The position numbers were made by a program, and so were the translations under genes. Positions 1 through 8,740 of a stretch of DNA of 64,000 bases are shown in pieces. Under the pieces are notes generated by a model, which saw nothing but the letters and a program-made list of their open reading frames with translations, did not search any database and was not told where the DNA came from. Origin of the DNA: CAZFDT01 sp964518335 (lineage in GTDB: Bacteria > Planctomycetota > Phycisphaerae > Phycisphaerales > Phycisphaeraceae); assembly GCA_964518335.1 (NCBI GenBank), contig CAZFDT010000020.1, positions 1-64,000 of the forward strand, in the 5' to 3' direction. Positions within the stretch are counted from its first letter, which is position 1; each line of letters opens with the position of its first letter.

Positions 1-147
1 ACCTCATCCGCACTCTCACCGGAGGCGATCGGATGTAAATGTCTTCACCCTGGCGTTCTTTATCGTCGTCGATCGCCCACGCCTTTCACGACAGGCCGCC
101 CAACCGCTATTGTGTTGCCTGCGTTGTCACTCATCAGGGACCACCTC

Positions 148-1449
148 ATGCGCACGCGCGTCGTCATCACCGGCATCGGCTGGGTCACCCCCCTGGGCCA
201 CGACATCGAAACCGCCTGGTCGGCGCTGCTGGCGGGCCAGAGCGGCGTCAGCCCCACGTTCAAGTTCGACGCCTCGACCTTTCCCACCACCTTCTCCTCG
301 CAGGTGAAGCACTACGACTATCGCCGCTACGTCCGCCACCCCGAGTTGCACGAAGGCATCGGCGACAACACCGCCTTCGCCCTCGGCGCCGCACGGCAGG
401 CGTGGGCCATGGCCGGCCTCGATCGTCACGACGCGATCGACCCCACCCGCCTGGGCATCTACCTGGGCTCGGGCGAGGGCGTGCTGGACTTCGACAACTA
501 CGTCGGGTCGAACCTGGCGGCGTGGAAGCGCCAGACCGGAGCCATCGACACCGTGGCCTGGGCCGGCGTCGCCGTGCAGCGCATGAATGCCGTGCGCGAG
601 ATCGAGCAGGAGCCCAACATGCCGCTGGCCCACCTGGCGCTGGAGTTCGACGCCCAGGGCCCGGCCTACAACTGCCTCACCGCCTGCGCCGCCTCCACCC
701 AGGCCATCGGCGAGGCCACCAGCATCATCCGCCGCGGCGACGCCGACGTCATGATCACCGGCGGAGCCCACACGATGATCCACCCCTTCGGCGTCACCGG
801 GTTCAACCGCCTCACCGCCCTCTCCGAGCGCAACGACAGTTGCCTCACCGCCTCGCGCCCCTTCAGCGCCGACCGCGACGGATTCGTCCTGGGCGAAGGC
901 GCGGGCATGCTCGTGATCGAATCGCTCGACCATGCGCTGGCTCGCGGCATCAGGCCCGAGCAGGTCCTCGCCGAGATCGCCGGCTACGGCTCGACCGCCG
1001 ACGCCTACCGCATCACCGACATTCACCCCGACGGCCGCGGCGCCGCCAAGAGCATGCGCGACGCCCTGGCCGACGCGGCACTGACCCCCGCCGACGTCGA
1101 TTACATCAATGCCCACGGCACGGGCACGAAGGAGAACGACTCGATCGAGACCAAGGCGGTCAAGGCCGTCTTCGGCGACGACGCCCGCCGCGTGCCGATG
1201 AGCTCGATCAAGAGCATGATGGGCCACCTCATCGCTGCCGCCGGCGCCGTCGAGGCCATCACCTGCGTGCTGGCCATCCGCGACCGCAAGCTCCCGCCGA
1301 CGATCAACCTCCACACGCCCGACCCGGTGTGCGACATGGATTACGTCGCCAACGACGCGCGAAGCGCCAAGGTCGATGTCGCCCTGTCCAACAGCTTCGG
1401 GTTCGGCGGGCAGAATGACACGCTGGTCATCAAGCGATTTGTGGCCTGA
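148..1449 (+). CDS. fabF: beta-ketoacyl-ACP synthase (FabF/KAS II family)
   Basis: Condensing enzyme that elongates acyl-ACP with malonyl-ACP in type II fatty acid synthesis, in the cytoplasm. The 433-residue product is of normal family length and has the Cys-His-His triad: Cys180 in TACAAST, His323 in NAHGTGTKE and His360 in KSMMGHL. The glycine-rich end NSFGFGGQN is also present. The start at 148 is preferred over an in-frame ATG at 112 because AGGGA lies just upstream and the family begins with RVVITG. No acpP or fabD gene is adjacent, so a KAS paralogue serving another acyl pathway cannot be excluded. folP follows 55 bases downstream on the same strand. Confidence 0.93.
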   Translation: MRTRVVITGIGWVTPLGHDIETAWSALLAGQSGVSPTFKFDASTFPTTFSSQVKHYDYRRYVRHPELHEGIGDNTAFALGAARQAWAMAGLDRHDAIDPTRLGIYLGSGEGVLDFDNYVGSNLAAWKRQTGAIDTVAWAGVAVQRMNAVREIEQEPNMPLAHLALEFDAQGPAYNCLTACAASTQAIGEATSIIRRGDADVMITGGAHTMIHPFGVTGFNRLTALSERNDSCLTASRPFSADRDGFVLGEGAGMLVIESLDHALARGIRPEQVLAEIAGYGSTADAYRITDIHPDGRGAAKSMRDALADAALTPADVDYINAHGTGTKENDSIETKAVKAVFGDDARRVPMSSIKSMMGHLIAAAGAVEAITCVLAIRDRKLPPTINLHTPDPVCDMDYVANDARSAKVDVALSNSFGFGGQNDTLVIKRFVA

Positions 1450-1504
1450 AACCTTCGCGCCAAGCCGAGGGCTCGGGCTCTGCGAAGCACCGGATCAGTC
1501 CGCC

Positions 1505-2392
1505 ATGCACATCGAACTGTCGCGCGGTCAAAAACTTTCGCTGAACGAGCCCCTCATCATGGGCGTGCTCAATGTCACGCCGGACAGTTTTTCAGACGGG
1601 GGGCGGTTTGCCGAACCAGGGGAGGCGATCGAGCAGGCGAAGCGGATGACGGCCGAAGGGGCGGACATCATCGACGTGGGCGGCGAATCGACGCGACCGG
1701 GGGCGCAGCGGGTGACGACTGATGTCCAACTGCAACGGGTTCTGCCGGTGATCCAGGGCCTGACTCGCGCGAGCGGGGCGGTGGTGAGCATCGACACGAC
1801 GCGTGCGGCCGTGGCGGAGGCGGCGCTGGACGCGGGTGCGGCGATCATCAATGACGTCAGCGCCGGCCGCGACGATCCATTGATGCTGCAGTTGGCGGCG
1901 CGGCGCGAGGCGCCGATCGTGCTCATGCACATGCTCGGCGAGCCGGCGACGATGCAGCAGGACCCGCGCTACGACGACGTTGTCGGCCAGGTCGAGTCGT
2001 TCCTGCTCCGCCGCGCGGAGGCTGCCCTCGCCGCGGGCGTGCGGCGCGATGGCATCCTCATCGATCCGGGCATCGGCTTCGGCAAGACCATGGCGCACAA
2101 CCTGGCGCTGCTCGCCGACTTGCCGCGCCTGGTGGCGACGGGTTTCCCCGTGGTGCTGGGAACCAGCCGCAAGCGCTTCCTCCGCGCCCTGTGTGGCCAA
2201 GGGGTCGAGGCGGCGCCCGATCACGTGATCGGCGGCACATGCGCCACGACCGCGCTGGCGGTGGCGGCCGGCGTGGCGATCCTGCGCGTCCATGACGTGC
2301 AGCCCAACCGTCACGCTGCGGACGTGGCGTGGGCGATTCACCAGGCCGGGGTCGGTGCGGCCGGCGGTGGCGCGGGCCGAAAAAAATCGTGA
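1505..2392 (+). CDS. folP: dihydropteroate synthase
   Basis: Joins 6-hydroxymethyl-dihydropterin diphosphate to p-aminobenzoate in folate synthesis. The 295-residue TIM-barrel protein has the signature blocks in order: MGVLNVTPDSFSDGG near the start, DVGGESTRPGA, INDVSAG, LMHMLGEP, DPGIGFGKT and LGTSRKRF. Met at 1505 gives the usual short lead (about 18 residues) before the first block. An in-frame upstream extension would run back into the end of fabF and is not needed. The C-terminal tail is Gly/Ala-rich and not conserved. It may be co-transcribed with fabF. Confidence 0.95.
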   Translation: MHIELSRGQKLSLNEPLIMGVLNVTPDSFSDGGRFAEPGEAIEQAKRMTAEGADIIDVGGESTRPGAQRVTTDVQLQRVLPVIQGLTRASGAVVSIDTTRAAVAEAALDAGAAIINDVSAGRDDPLMLQLAARREAPIVLMHMLGEPATMQQDPRYDDVVGQVESFLLRRAEAALAAGVRRDGILIDPGIGFGKTMAHNLALLADLPRLVATGFPVVLGTSRKRFLRALCGQGVEAAPDHVIGGTCATTALAVAAGVAILRVHDVQPNRHAADVAWAIHQAGVGAAGGGAGRKKS

Positions 2393-2799
2393 CGGGCCGG
2401 CCGGGATTATCGGCCGATGCGCGGTGGCGTGGATTGACATTTTTTGCCAGGGTCTCTGGTGATCGTGCTGTCGAGCCTTGTCAATGCGAGACTTGCGCGA
2501 GGCTGCATGTTCGCAGAATGTTTGGAAATCGCTCAAGTCGTCCCCCGCCCCTTGTCGATAAGCAGTATTGATACCCGCCTGATTATGGGACACACTGCGC
2601 CAAGATTTCGCATAAGTAAATGTGGAATAGTGTTTTGCGACGTAATACGCTTGAGTGTGCAAGGTTTCAAGCAAGGGATTGGCGATGGGCGATGATTAAG
2701 ATGGGCGGATGCGAGGCGTGACGACGGGCCTAGCCGAGCATCGCAGTCAGACAACGGCGGCCCGCCAGACGCCCACAGGAAAGCGACAGGAGAGCAGTC
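2393..2799. other. 407-bp AT-richer intergenic region, no gene seen
   Basis: This gap between folP and the FlgM-like gene is clearly lower in GC than its surroundings, especially 2430-2700. It has a perfect TTGACA at 2434-2439 but no acceptable -10 box at the right distance. A sigma-28-like pair, TCAAGTCG at 2533 and GTCGATAA at 2554, is a weak candidate promoter for the downstream anti-sigma gene, with a spacer 2 bases longer than the usual 11. No tRNA fold or convincing small ORF was found. Confidence 0.4.
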
Positions 2800-3099
2800 A
2801 TGAGCGACATTGCCCCCAACTCGGTCGGTCGGACGGCAGCCGCGGCCGTGACTCGGCCGGCGGTCAATGGTCACGCCAAGGCGCTGACCGACGTGACGCG
2901 ACCGGCCGGCAGCAGCCTGCGCGGCACCGATCGCGTCGAACTGTCTCAGGCTGCCCAACTGCTGTCGCGCCTGCAGGAGTTGCCCGACATTCGCTTCGAC
3001 CTCGTCGCCCGCGTCAAGGGCGAGATCGCCGCAGGCACATACGAAACCCCCGACAAGTTCGATGCGGCCCTCGACGGCCTGATCGAAGACCTGGCCTGA
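2800..3099 (+). CDS. FlgM-like anti-sigma-28 factor
   Basis: 99-residue protein whose second half matches the FlgM core: DRVELSQAAQLLSRLQEL, then a VARVKGEIAAGTYE segment and a final helix ending IEDLA. FlgM binds and inhibits the flagellar sigma factor FliA until the hook is complete. The first 40 residues are Ala/Thr-rich and probably disordered, as is usual in this family. The start is fixed by GACAGGAGA upstream. No other flagellar gene lies in the window, so it is an orphan here. A strong terminator follows 30 bases after the stop. Confidence 0.8.
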   Translation: MSDIAPNSVGRTAAAAVTRPAVNGHAKALTDVTRPAGSSLRGTDRVELSQAAQLLSRLQELPDIRFDLVARVKGEIAAGTYETPDKFDAALDGLIEDLA

Positions 3100-3123
3100 C
3101 ATTCGACCCGCCGCTCAACAGAC

Positions 3124-3157
3124 AAAAAACCCACCCGTGCAAGCGGGTGGGCTTTTT
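3124..3157. terminator. bidirectional rho-independent terminator
   Basis: Perfect 8-bp stem CCCACCCG (3130-3137) / CGGGTGGG (3144-3151) with a 6-base loop, flanked by six A on the left and five T on the right. It sits between the convergent FlgM-like gene and the lipoprotein gene and can serve both. Confidence 0.9.
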
Positions 3158-3183
3158 CATGGATGCGATCGCCTCAGGCTGCT

Positions 3184-3561
3184 TTACTTGCCTTCGGCCT
3201 TCGCCTTGATCTTGCTGACGATTTCGGCGCCAAGCTTGTTGTCGCCCATCGTGCCGACACGCGCAGTCACCTCGCTGCCTTCGCCTTTCTTGGCAACCGA
3301 CACATTGACCTTCGTGCCATCGGCCTTCTCGCCGCTGGCTTCGCCGTCCACCGCGGTGGACTTGCTCTTGACGTTCTTGAGCTCCAGCTCCTTGAGCACG
3401 GACTCCGCCGCTGCAGTGGTCTTCTCCACGTCGGCGTTCACCGACGCCCATTGCTGGATCTTGCTCGTCTTGACGCCCTCCTCGCTGCTCTTGCACGCCG
3501 CGAGGGACATGGCCATCGCCATGACCGCTACCATCGCCACCGCCGTCATCAACGTCTTCAT
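3184..3561 (-). CDS. small lipoprotein (DUF3568-like)
   Basis: 125-residue exported protein. A basic start, a hydrophobic core and a lipobox ending LAAC at about residue 23 predict lipidation and membrane anchoring. The rest is Lys/Glu/Ala-rich, with a helical stretch and a beta-strand pattern (SKSTAVDGEASGEKADGTKV) that resembles DUF3568-type lipoproteins. The function is unknown. AAGGAGA eight bases before the ATG supports this start rather than longer upstream ones. The gene is monocistronic and ends at the bidirectional terminator. Confidence 0.7.
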   Translation of the reverse strand: MKTLMTAVAMVAVMAMAMSLAACKSSEEGVKTSKIQQWASVNADVEKTTAAAESVLKELELKNVKSKSTAVDGEASGEKADGTKVNVSVAKKGEGSEVTARVGTMGDNKLGAEIVSKIKAKAEGK

Positions 3562-3650
3562 GCACCGTCTCCTTAGAAAAGGGTGAAAGAAAGGAACTCC
3601 AGAACGCCCTGCGACTATATGCCCCCAGGTATCCGAAAAGCAAGTCGCGA

Positions 3651-5660
3651 TCACGCGACAGTGATGATGCTGTGAATGTGGACCGACGGAACAGTCAGTG
3701 TGAGCACGCCTTTGCGCCACGTGCCGCGCAACGGCCTGTCCTCGGGCTGCAGGCGCACTTTTTGCGGCTTGCCGGGCAGACGGATGTCCAGGGTCAGGGG
3801 CCCGGTCGCCGGGACGCGATCGGCAAAAAGGTACGCGCTGCCACCCTCCCGCTGCGTGGGCACGGCCGATACGTTGCACAGGTGCACCGCGATGCAGCCG
3901 TCCTTCTCGCGCAGCACCAGGTCCACGCCATGGCGGCCCCGGATCGTCACCATGGGGGTGTAGAGCTTGCGCAGCAGGTGGTCGAACCAGTCGCGCACCC
4001 AGGGGCTGTGCGTCGCCAGGTGGGCCGACCCCAGCGGCCCGTACACCGCGGCGATTTTGCCCTTGCCCAGCCGGGCGAGCGTGGCGGCGATCTTCGGCCC
4101 GACGGTCTCACAGTGCCCGGGCGTTCGCATCGCCATCGCCCGGGCGCCGCCGCGCACCACTGCAACATCCTGCCAGGAGCCGTGCACCAGCACGCTGCCG
4201 CCTTCGCCAATCGAGCTCAGACGCTTATCGATCTGCAGGTAGGCTTTTTCATCGCGGGGCGTTCCTTCGAGGCGAGCGCCCAGGTGCTCGGCGAACAATC
4301 CCGCCGTCTCGGCGCCGATGAGCAGCAGCGAGCCCCCTCGCCTCGCATACGCCACCAGCTCGGCGACGACGGCCGGAGGCACGTGCGACCACTGCGGCAC
4401 CACCACCACCGGATAGTGGTCCTGCTGCCAGTTGAGCTGATGATCCGCCAGCACGTCGGCGTGGTGGCCGGCTTCGAGTATCGCCTGCAGCGCTCCCTGC
4501 AGCGCCTGGTGCTCGCCGTTCCATGCAGCGTACACCGATGGACTCGTCTTCAAGTAGCTCGTCGTGTCCAGCAGCACCGCCACCTGCGGGATGGTCTCGC
4601 TCTGCCAGCACACGTCTTTGCGGGCGTGGCAGAAGTCGGCGGTCTGCTTCATCAGGTGAAGCTGGTGCTGGGCAAAGCCCCCGTGGCGGTCGGGGTGGAA
4701 GTAGAGCTGGAACCCGCCGCCCAACGCCAGCACGGTTGCCGCCTCCTGCTGCAGTTGCTCGACGGGCTTGTGGATTCGCCCGCCATGATTTCGCAGCGAC
4801 ACGAAGGACCACGCCATCAGGTCCCAGGGCAGGCCGACGTTGCTCAGGTATCGCCCCTCGAACCGCGCGGCGTTGACCGAGTCGGTCGTCGAGTAGTCAC
4901 CGCTGATGAAATCCATCGGCACGCGGACCGGCTCGGGGCTGTGTCCGCTGTAGAGCCAGTTGCTGCACACTTCGCACGACGGGTCGCGCTCGTGCACCGC
5001 GTCGGCGTACGCTTTCACATAAGCGAAAAACTGGTCGCGCTGCAGCGTCATCCACTCGAACCAGCCGGGCTGGCCGGGCTCGGTCGGGACCACGTCGTGC
5101 CCGGTAAGCTCCTTGAACCGGGCCTTGGCGGCGTCGCAATAGTCCACGGCAGCGGCCCAGCAGTCGCCATCGACCCAGAACCCGTCCACGCCGTAGCGGT
5201 CGATGACCTCGATCATCTGCGGGACCATGCGCTGGCGCACGTACGAGCCGAAGGTGGACGTGCTGCCCAGGTTCCCGATCTTGGCTTCGCCGCCGACGGC
5301 CATCCACTCGGGGCGGTCCTTGCACGCCTGCTTGTCGCTGACGCCGGAGAAGTGCACGTACAGCCGCACGCCGCGCTTGTTCGTCACGTCGCGGTAGATG
5401 CGCAGGGCGTCCTTTTTCAGGGCCGGGGGTGATACGCCCGCCTTCGAGCCGGGATAGCCCGCGATGCCGGGGTGGCCTTTGCAGTCGTGCTGGATGTAGT
5501 CGCAGCCGGTGAGCTTGATGATCCGCTCGACCAGCGCGGGCGTGACGCGATCGTTGAGCACGGTGTCGTCGAGCCGGGCGTGATGGTCGAAGTGCAGGCC
5601 GAAGAAGCAGTCGGCGCGGTTCCGGGGGCGCCGGGCAGGTTTTCTCTTCGACTTCGACAT
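3651..5660 (-). CDS. putative glycoside hydrolase (TIM-barrel, alpha-fucosidase/GHL6-like)
   Basis: 669-residue protein. The N-terminal half looks like a TIM-barrel glycosidase: a start block FGLHFDHHARLDD, a strand ending GVDGFWVDGDCW that resembles the nucleophile Asp region of GH29-type enzymes, and SNWLYSGHSPEPVRVPMDF. The middle part (about 350-560) resembles the Rossmann-like trimerisation domain found behind many galactosidase-type barrels (VPQWSHVPPAVVAELVAYA). A beta-rich tail follows. There is no signal peptide, so it is probably cytoplasmic. GGAGGTGA eight bases upstream fixes the start. The Trm112-like gene lies immediately upstream and is likely co-transcribed. The substrate cannot be told from sequence; the family assignment is moderate. 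Confidence 0.6.
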   Translation of the reverse strand: MSKSKRKPARRPRNRADCFFGLHFDHHARLDDTVLNDRVTPALVERIIKLTGCDYIQHDCKGHPGIAGYPGSKAGVSPPALKKDALRIYRDVTNKRGVRLYVHFSGVSDKQACKDRPEWMAVGGEAKIGNLGSTSTFGSYVRQRMVPQMIEVIDRYGVDGFWVDGDCWAAAVDYCDAAKARFKELTGHDVVPTEPGQPGWFEWMTLQRDQFFAYVKAYADAVHERDPSCEVCSNWLYSGHSPEPVRVPMDFISGDYSTTDSVNAARFEGRYLSNVGLPWDLMAWSFVSLRNHGGRIHKPVEQLQQEAATVLALGGGFQLYFHPDRHGGFAQHQLHLMKQTADFCHARKDVCWQSETIPQVAVLLDTTSYLKTSPSVYAAWNGEHQALQGALQAILEAGHHADVLADHQLNWQQDHYPVVVVPQWSHVPPAVVAELVAYARRGGSLLLIGAETAGLFAEHLGARLEGTPRDEKAYLQIDKRLSSIGEGGSVLVHGSWQDVAVVRGGARAMAMRTPGHCETVGPKIAATLARLGKGKIAAVYGPLGSAHLATHSPWVRDWFDHLLRKLYTPMVTIRGRHGVDLVLREKDGCIAVHLCNVSAVPTQREGGSAYLFADRVPATGPLTLDIRLPGKPQKVRLQPEDRPLRGTWRKGVLTLTVPSVHIHSIITVA

Positions 5661-5677
5661 GATCGCCTCACCTCCCA

Positions 5678-5920
5678 TCAATGGGGGATCACATCAGCGT
5701 ACCGCCGCTTGAACTCCTCCAGCGAAGCGACGCCCGTCGGCAGCGCCGCCTCATCGACCAGCAGTACGGGAATGCCATCGCGGATCGGATACCGCAACCC
5801 CGCCCCCTCGGGCTTGGTCGCCACCAGCTCATCCCCCTCCAGCCGCAGCGCCGACCGCGTCAGCGGACAGACGAGAATGTCCAGCAGTGCGGGATCGAGC
5901 TGATTAGCCGACTCGGTCAT
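5678..5920 (-). CDS. Trm112/YcaR family small protein
   Basis: 80-residue protein with the Trm112 core LDILVCPLTRSALRLEG and YPIRDGIPVLLVDEA. Trm112-type proteins are small partners of methyltransferases, and bacterial YcaR members are mostly uncharacterised. Only one Cys remains of the two zinc-binding pairs seen in some members, so it probably does not bind zinc. The start at 5920 gives the usual length; ATGs at 5938 and 5950 are alternatives with no better ribosome site. It lies 17 bases upstream of the glycosidase start. Confidence 0.8.
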   Translation of the reverse strand: MTESANQLDPALLDILVCPLTRSALRLEGDELVATKPEGAGLRYPIRDGIPVLLVDEAALPTGVASLEEFKRRYADVIPH

Positions 5921-6129
5921 GGGCGCATTGTTCCACATCCTCACGGGCAAATCAAAGAGTGAGTCAGAGATGCGCGTCGTAAGCCTGCGGCGGTTTGTCC
6001 GCGGACCGTTCCAGGGGCGCCGTGCAGGTTTGAGGGGCGGGGCGTTTCCCTGCTGTGATACATCCCAATCCTGCGAATCAGTGAAACCGGTGCGGAAGCG
6101 CGTCGTCTCTACTTGTGAGGAGGTTTGGC

Positions 6130-7317
6130 ATGACCAGCAGCGTCGCCGCAGTCCTTATCGCGTGCCTGATGATCACGGCAGCCGACACGCCCGATGCCGC
6201 GGAACTGGTGCGCGAGGTTCGCACGGCCGAACAGTGGCTGCATGACATCGACAGCTTCGAGCTGCGCATGGAGGCGTTCTGGACTCGTTCAGTCGAGGCG
6301 ATCGAGCGATCGCGAACCGAATTGCAGCGCCAGTTTTCCGATGTGGAGATCACGCCCAAGCGATTCTGGAACCTGCGGCCGCGCGTTGATGAGGTGATCG
6401 AGATCGCTTTCGATGATCATCGCGCCCGCAAGCTCATCGATCGCAAGGACGCCAGCTACGACCTGCGTGTGTGGGACGGCCAAAAGACGATCTGCCACGA
6501 GCGTTACTTCACGCACGACCAGGAGCACTACGCATTCGCCTCAAACCCGACATTCGGACTGGGCAGCACGTTCATGTACGAGTCCAGCTGGCCGCGGGCC
6601 GGGCGGCACAGCTTCTGGTGGTGGCCTCTGCGCCACGACGAATTGGAGAGCCTTCACCCGCGGCCGGACCAGTTTGAGCTGATTGGCCGCGAGGCGTTCG
6701 ATGGCACCGACTGCTACGTGCTCGAAGGCGACGCGGCGGTTTCAACGCGCTGGTATGTCGGCGTGGCCGACCATCGGCTGTACGGCAACGCGAGTCTCAT
6801 CACGCCCCGTTGGGCAGATGTCAACTCGGTTCTCCAAGGCCTGGGCAAGCATTACGGGGAGCGATTCAACGAGCCCGAGGCATTCCACGCATGGTTCGTC
6901 CAGCAGGCCCCGTCGCGACAGCAAGAGGCATTGGCGTTGCGCAGTAAGCTCTCGCGTCCGCTGCAGGTGGTGAGGACGATTCATCGCACATGGGATTGGC
7001 GCGAGGTCGCGCCAGGCTGCTGGTTCCCGATGCGGCAGGGGTATTCGCATTACGATCACTCCACGAATGGGCAGTCGTACGAATCCAGCCGGCGCGAGTT
7101 CACTGCCAAACTCTTGCGCGTCAATCAACCGCTGCCCGACGAGATGTTCGAGGTCGATTTGCGCGAAGGCGTAAGAGTCTTCGACTATCGGTACGACCCG
7201 GTCCTGGATTACAGGTACAAGAGGGAAATGTCCGTCGAGGAGTGGGAGGCGATCCGCGCAACAGCCCGGCAGCGCAGTAAACAACAGCAGGAACGATCAC
7301 AACGGCCCACGCGATGA
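6130..7317 (+). CDS. exported protein of unknown function
   Basis: 395-residue protein with a short N-terminal hydrophobic segment (VAAVLIACLMITAADT) acting as a signal peptide. The body is rich in Trp, Arg and acidic residues, with beta-rich segments such as RVDEVIEIAFDDHRARKLID and GREAFDGTDCYVLEGD. This pattern resembles the LolA/LolB-like beta folds common in planctomycete hypothetical proteins. The C-terminus is a charged Gln/Arg tail. GAGGAGG directly upstream fixes the ATG. It stands alone, converging on murA. No specific function is claimed. Confidence 0.65.
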   Translation: MTSSVAAVLIACLMITAADTPDAAELVREVRTAEQWLHDIDSFELRMEAFWTRSVEAIERSRTELQRQFSDVEITPKRFWNLRPRVDEVIEIAFDDHRARKLIDRKDASYDLRVWDGQKTICHERYFTHDQEHYAFASNPTFGLGSTFMYESSWPRAGRHSFWWWPLRHDELESLHPRPDQFELIGREAFDGTDCYVLEGDAAVSTRWYVGVADHRLYGNASLITPRWADVNSVLQGLGKHYGERFNEPEAFHAWFVQQAPSRQQEALALRSKLSRPLQVVRTIHRTWDWREVAPGCWFPMRQGYSHYDHSTNGQSYESSRREFTAKLLRVNQPLPDEMFEVDLREGVRVFDYRYDPVLDYRYKREMSVEEWEAIRATARQRSKQQQERSQRPTR

Positions 7318-7368
7318 TCGGCTGGTAGGCACACCTGGCGAGGAAAAAACCGCCTTCGGCTTGATCAA

Positions 7369-8688
7369 TCACGTCGCCGGGGCGTCGATGCGTTGGATGT
7401 GGGCCCCGAGCTTCTGCAGTTCGAGTTCCATGTGCTCGTAACCGCGGTCGAGGTGATAGACGCGGTTGACGGTGGTTCTGCCGCGAGCGGCCAGGCCGGC
7501 AAGGACGAGACACGCCGAGGCGCGCAGGTCGCTGGCCATGACGGGGGCGCCCACCAGCTCGCGGACGCCGCTAACCAGCACGGTCGGACCGTTGCGATAG
7601 AGGTTCGCCCCCATGCGGGCCAGTTCGGCCACGTGCAGGAAGCGGTCGGGGAAGATCTTCTCGGTGATGATCGAGTTGCCGTCGGCCAGGCACAGTAGAG
7701 CCATGATCTGGGCCTGCAGGTCGGTGGGGAAGCCCGGGTGCGGCTGCGTCACCACGTGCACCGGCGACAGGCGACGATCGCTGGAGACGCGCACCGTCTG
7801 GTGCATGCGATCGCTCCCGGCAGGACCATCGACGGCATCGACGCTGATGCCCACGTGCTCGAGGCGGTCGATCGCTGCAGTGAGCGTGTCGGTGGGGCAG
7901 TTCTCGATCGTCACGTCGCCATTGGTGATCGCCCCGGCCATGATATACGTGCCGGCCTCGATGCGGTCGGGCATCACCCGGTGCGTCGCCCCGCTGAGCT
8001 TCTCGACGCCCTCGATGGTGATGCGCGGCGAGCCGGCGCCGGCGATCTTGGCGCCCATGGCGGTGAGCAGGTTCGCCAGGTCGGTGATCTCCGGCTCGCA
8101 GGCAGCGCATTCGATGATGGTCGTGCCCTTGGCAAGGGCGGCGGCGCACATGATGTTGGCCGTGCCCAGGACGGTCGAGCCGAACGGTCCGCCGAGAAAG
8201 ACGTGCGTGCCCTTGAGTCGCCCGCGCACGGTGGCGACGATGTAGCCTTCGTCCAGGTGGATCTCTGCGCCCAGGGCCTTGAGCCCGCGCAGGTGCAGAT
8301 CGACCGGGCGGTCGCCGAACGAACACCCGCCGGGCATCGACACCTTCGCCTCGCCCCGCCGCGCCACCAGCGGTCCCAGCACGCAGATGCTCGCCCGCAT
8401 CGTCCGCACGATGTCGTAGGGCGCCAGCGTCTCGCGGGTATCGGTCACGTGCAGCTTGAGCGTGCGCGATGCGTCGCCGGCGCCGGGGTCGCTCGTCACC
8501 TCGCACCCCAGCGACGCCAGCAGCTTCGACAGGTTACGGATGTCCGAAAGATCCGGCACGTCGCGCAGGACGACCGGCTCGTCGGTGAGCAACGCCGCGG
8601 CCATCAGCGGCAGGCTCGAGTTCTTCGACCCATGCACCCGCATCGTGCCGCGAAGCCGATGCCCGCCTTCGATGAGAAACGCATCCAT
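7369..8688 (-). CDS. murA: UDP-N-acetylglucosamine 1-carboxyvinyltransferase
   Basis: First committed step of peptidoglycan synthesis: transfer of enolpyruvate from PEP to UDP-GlcNAc. The 439-residue protein has the N-terminal GSKNSSLPLMAAALL block and the active-site loop GGCSFGDRPVDLHLRG with catalytic Cys122, the fosfomycin target. It also has the late PDRIEAGTY and HPGFPTDLQAQ motifs. The length is typical. A retained murA supports a peptidoglycan wall in this organism. Confidence 0.97.
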   Translation of the reverse strand: MDAFLIEGGHRLRGTMRVHGSKNSSLPLMAAALLTDEPVVLRDVPDLSDIRNLSKLLASLGCEVTSDPGAGDASRTLKLHVTDTRETLAPYDIVRTMRASICVLGPLVARRGEAKVSMPGGCSFGDRPVDLHLRGLKALGAEIHLDEGYIVATVRGRLKGTHVFLGGPFGSTVLGTANIMCAAALAKGTTIIECAACEPEITDLANLLTAMGAKIAGAGSPRITIEGVEKLSGATHRVMPDRIEAGTYIMAGAITNGDVTIENCPTDTLTAAIDRLEHVGISVDAVDGPAGSDRMHQTVRVSSDRRLSPVHVVTQPHPGFPTDLQAQIMALLCLADGNSIITEKIFPDRFLHVAELARMGANLYRNGPTVLVSGVRELVGAPVMASDLRASACLVLAGLAARGRTTVNRVYHLDRGYEHMELELQKLGAHIQRIDAPAT

Positions 8689-8740
8689 GCGCCCATGTTG
8701 TCGCAGATTCGCCCCACCGCGCCAAGCGGGCGTGCGATGC

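Noticed and set aside
2434..2462. TTGACA as a strong promoter in the gap before the FlgM-like gene
   Set aside because: No -10 box lies at 15-19 bases; the sequence there is GC-rich and unlike TATAAT.
7341..7362. Terminator between the convergent genes at 7.3 kb
   Set aside because: Six A precede CCGCCTTCGGC, but the possible stem is only three or four base pairs.
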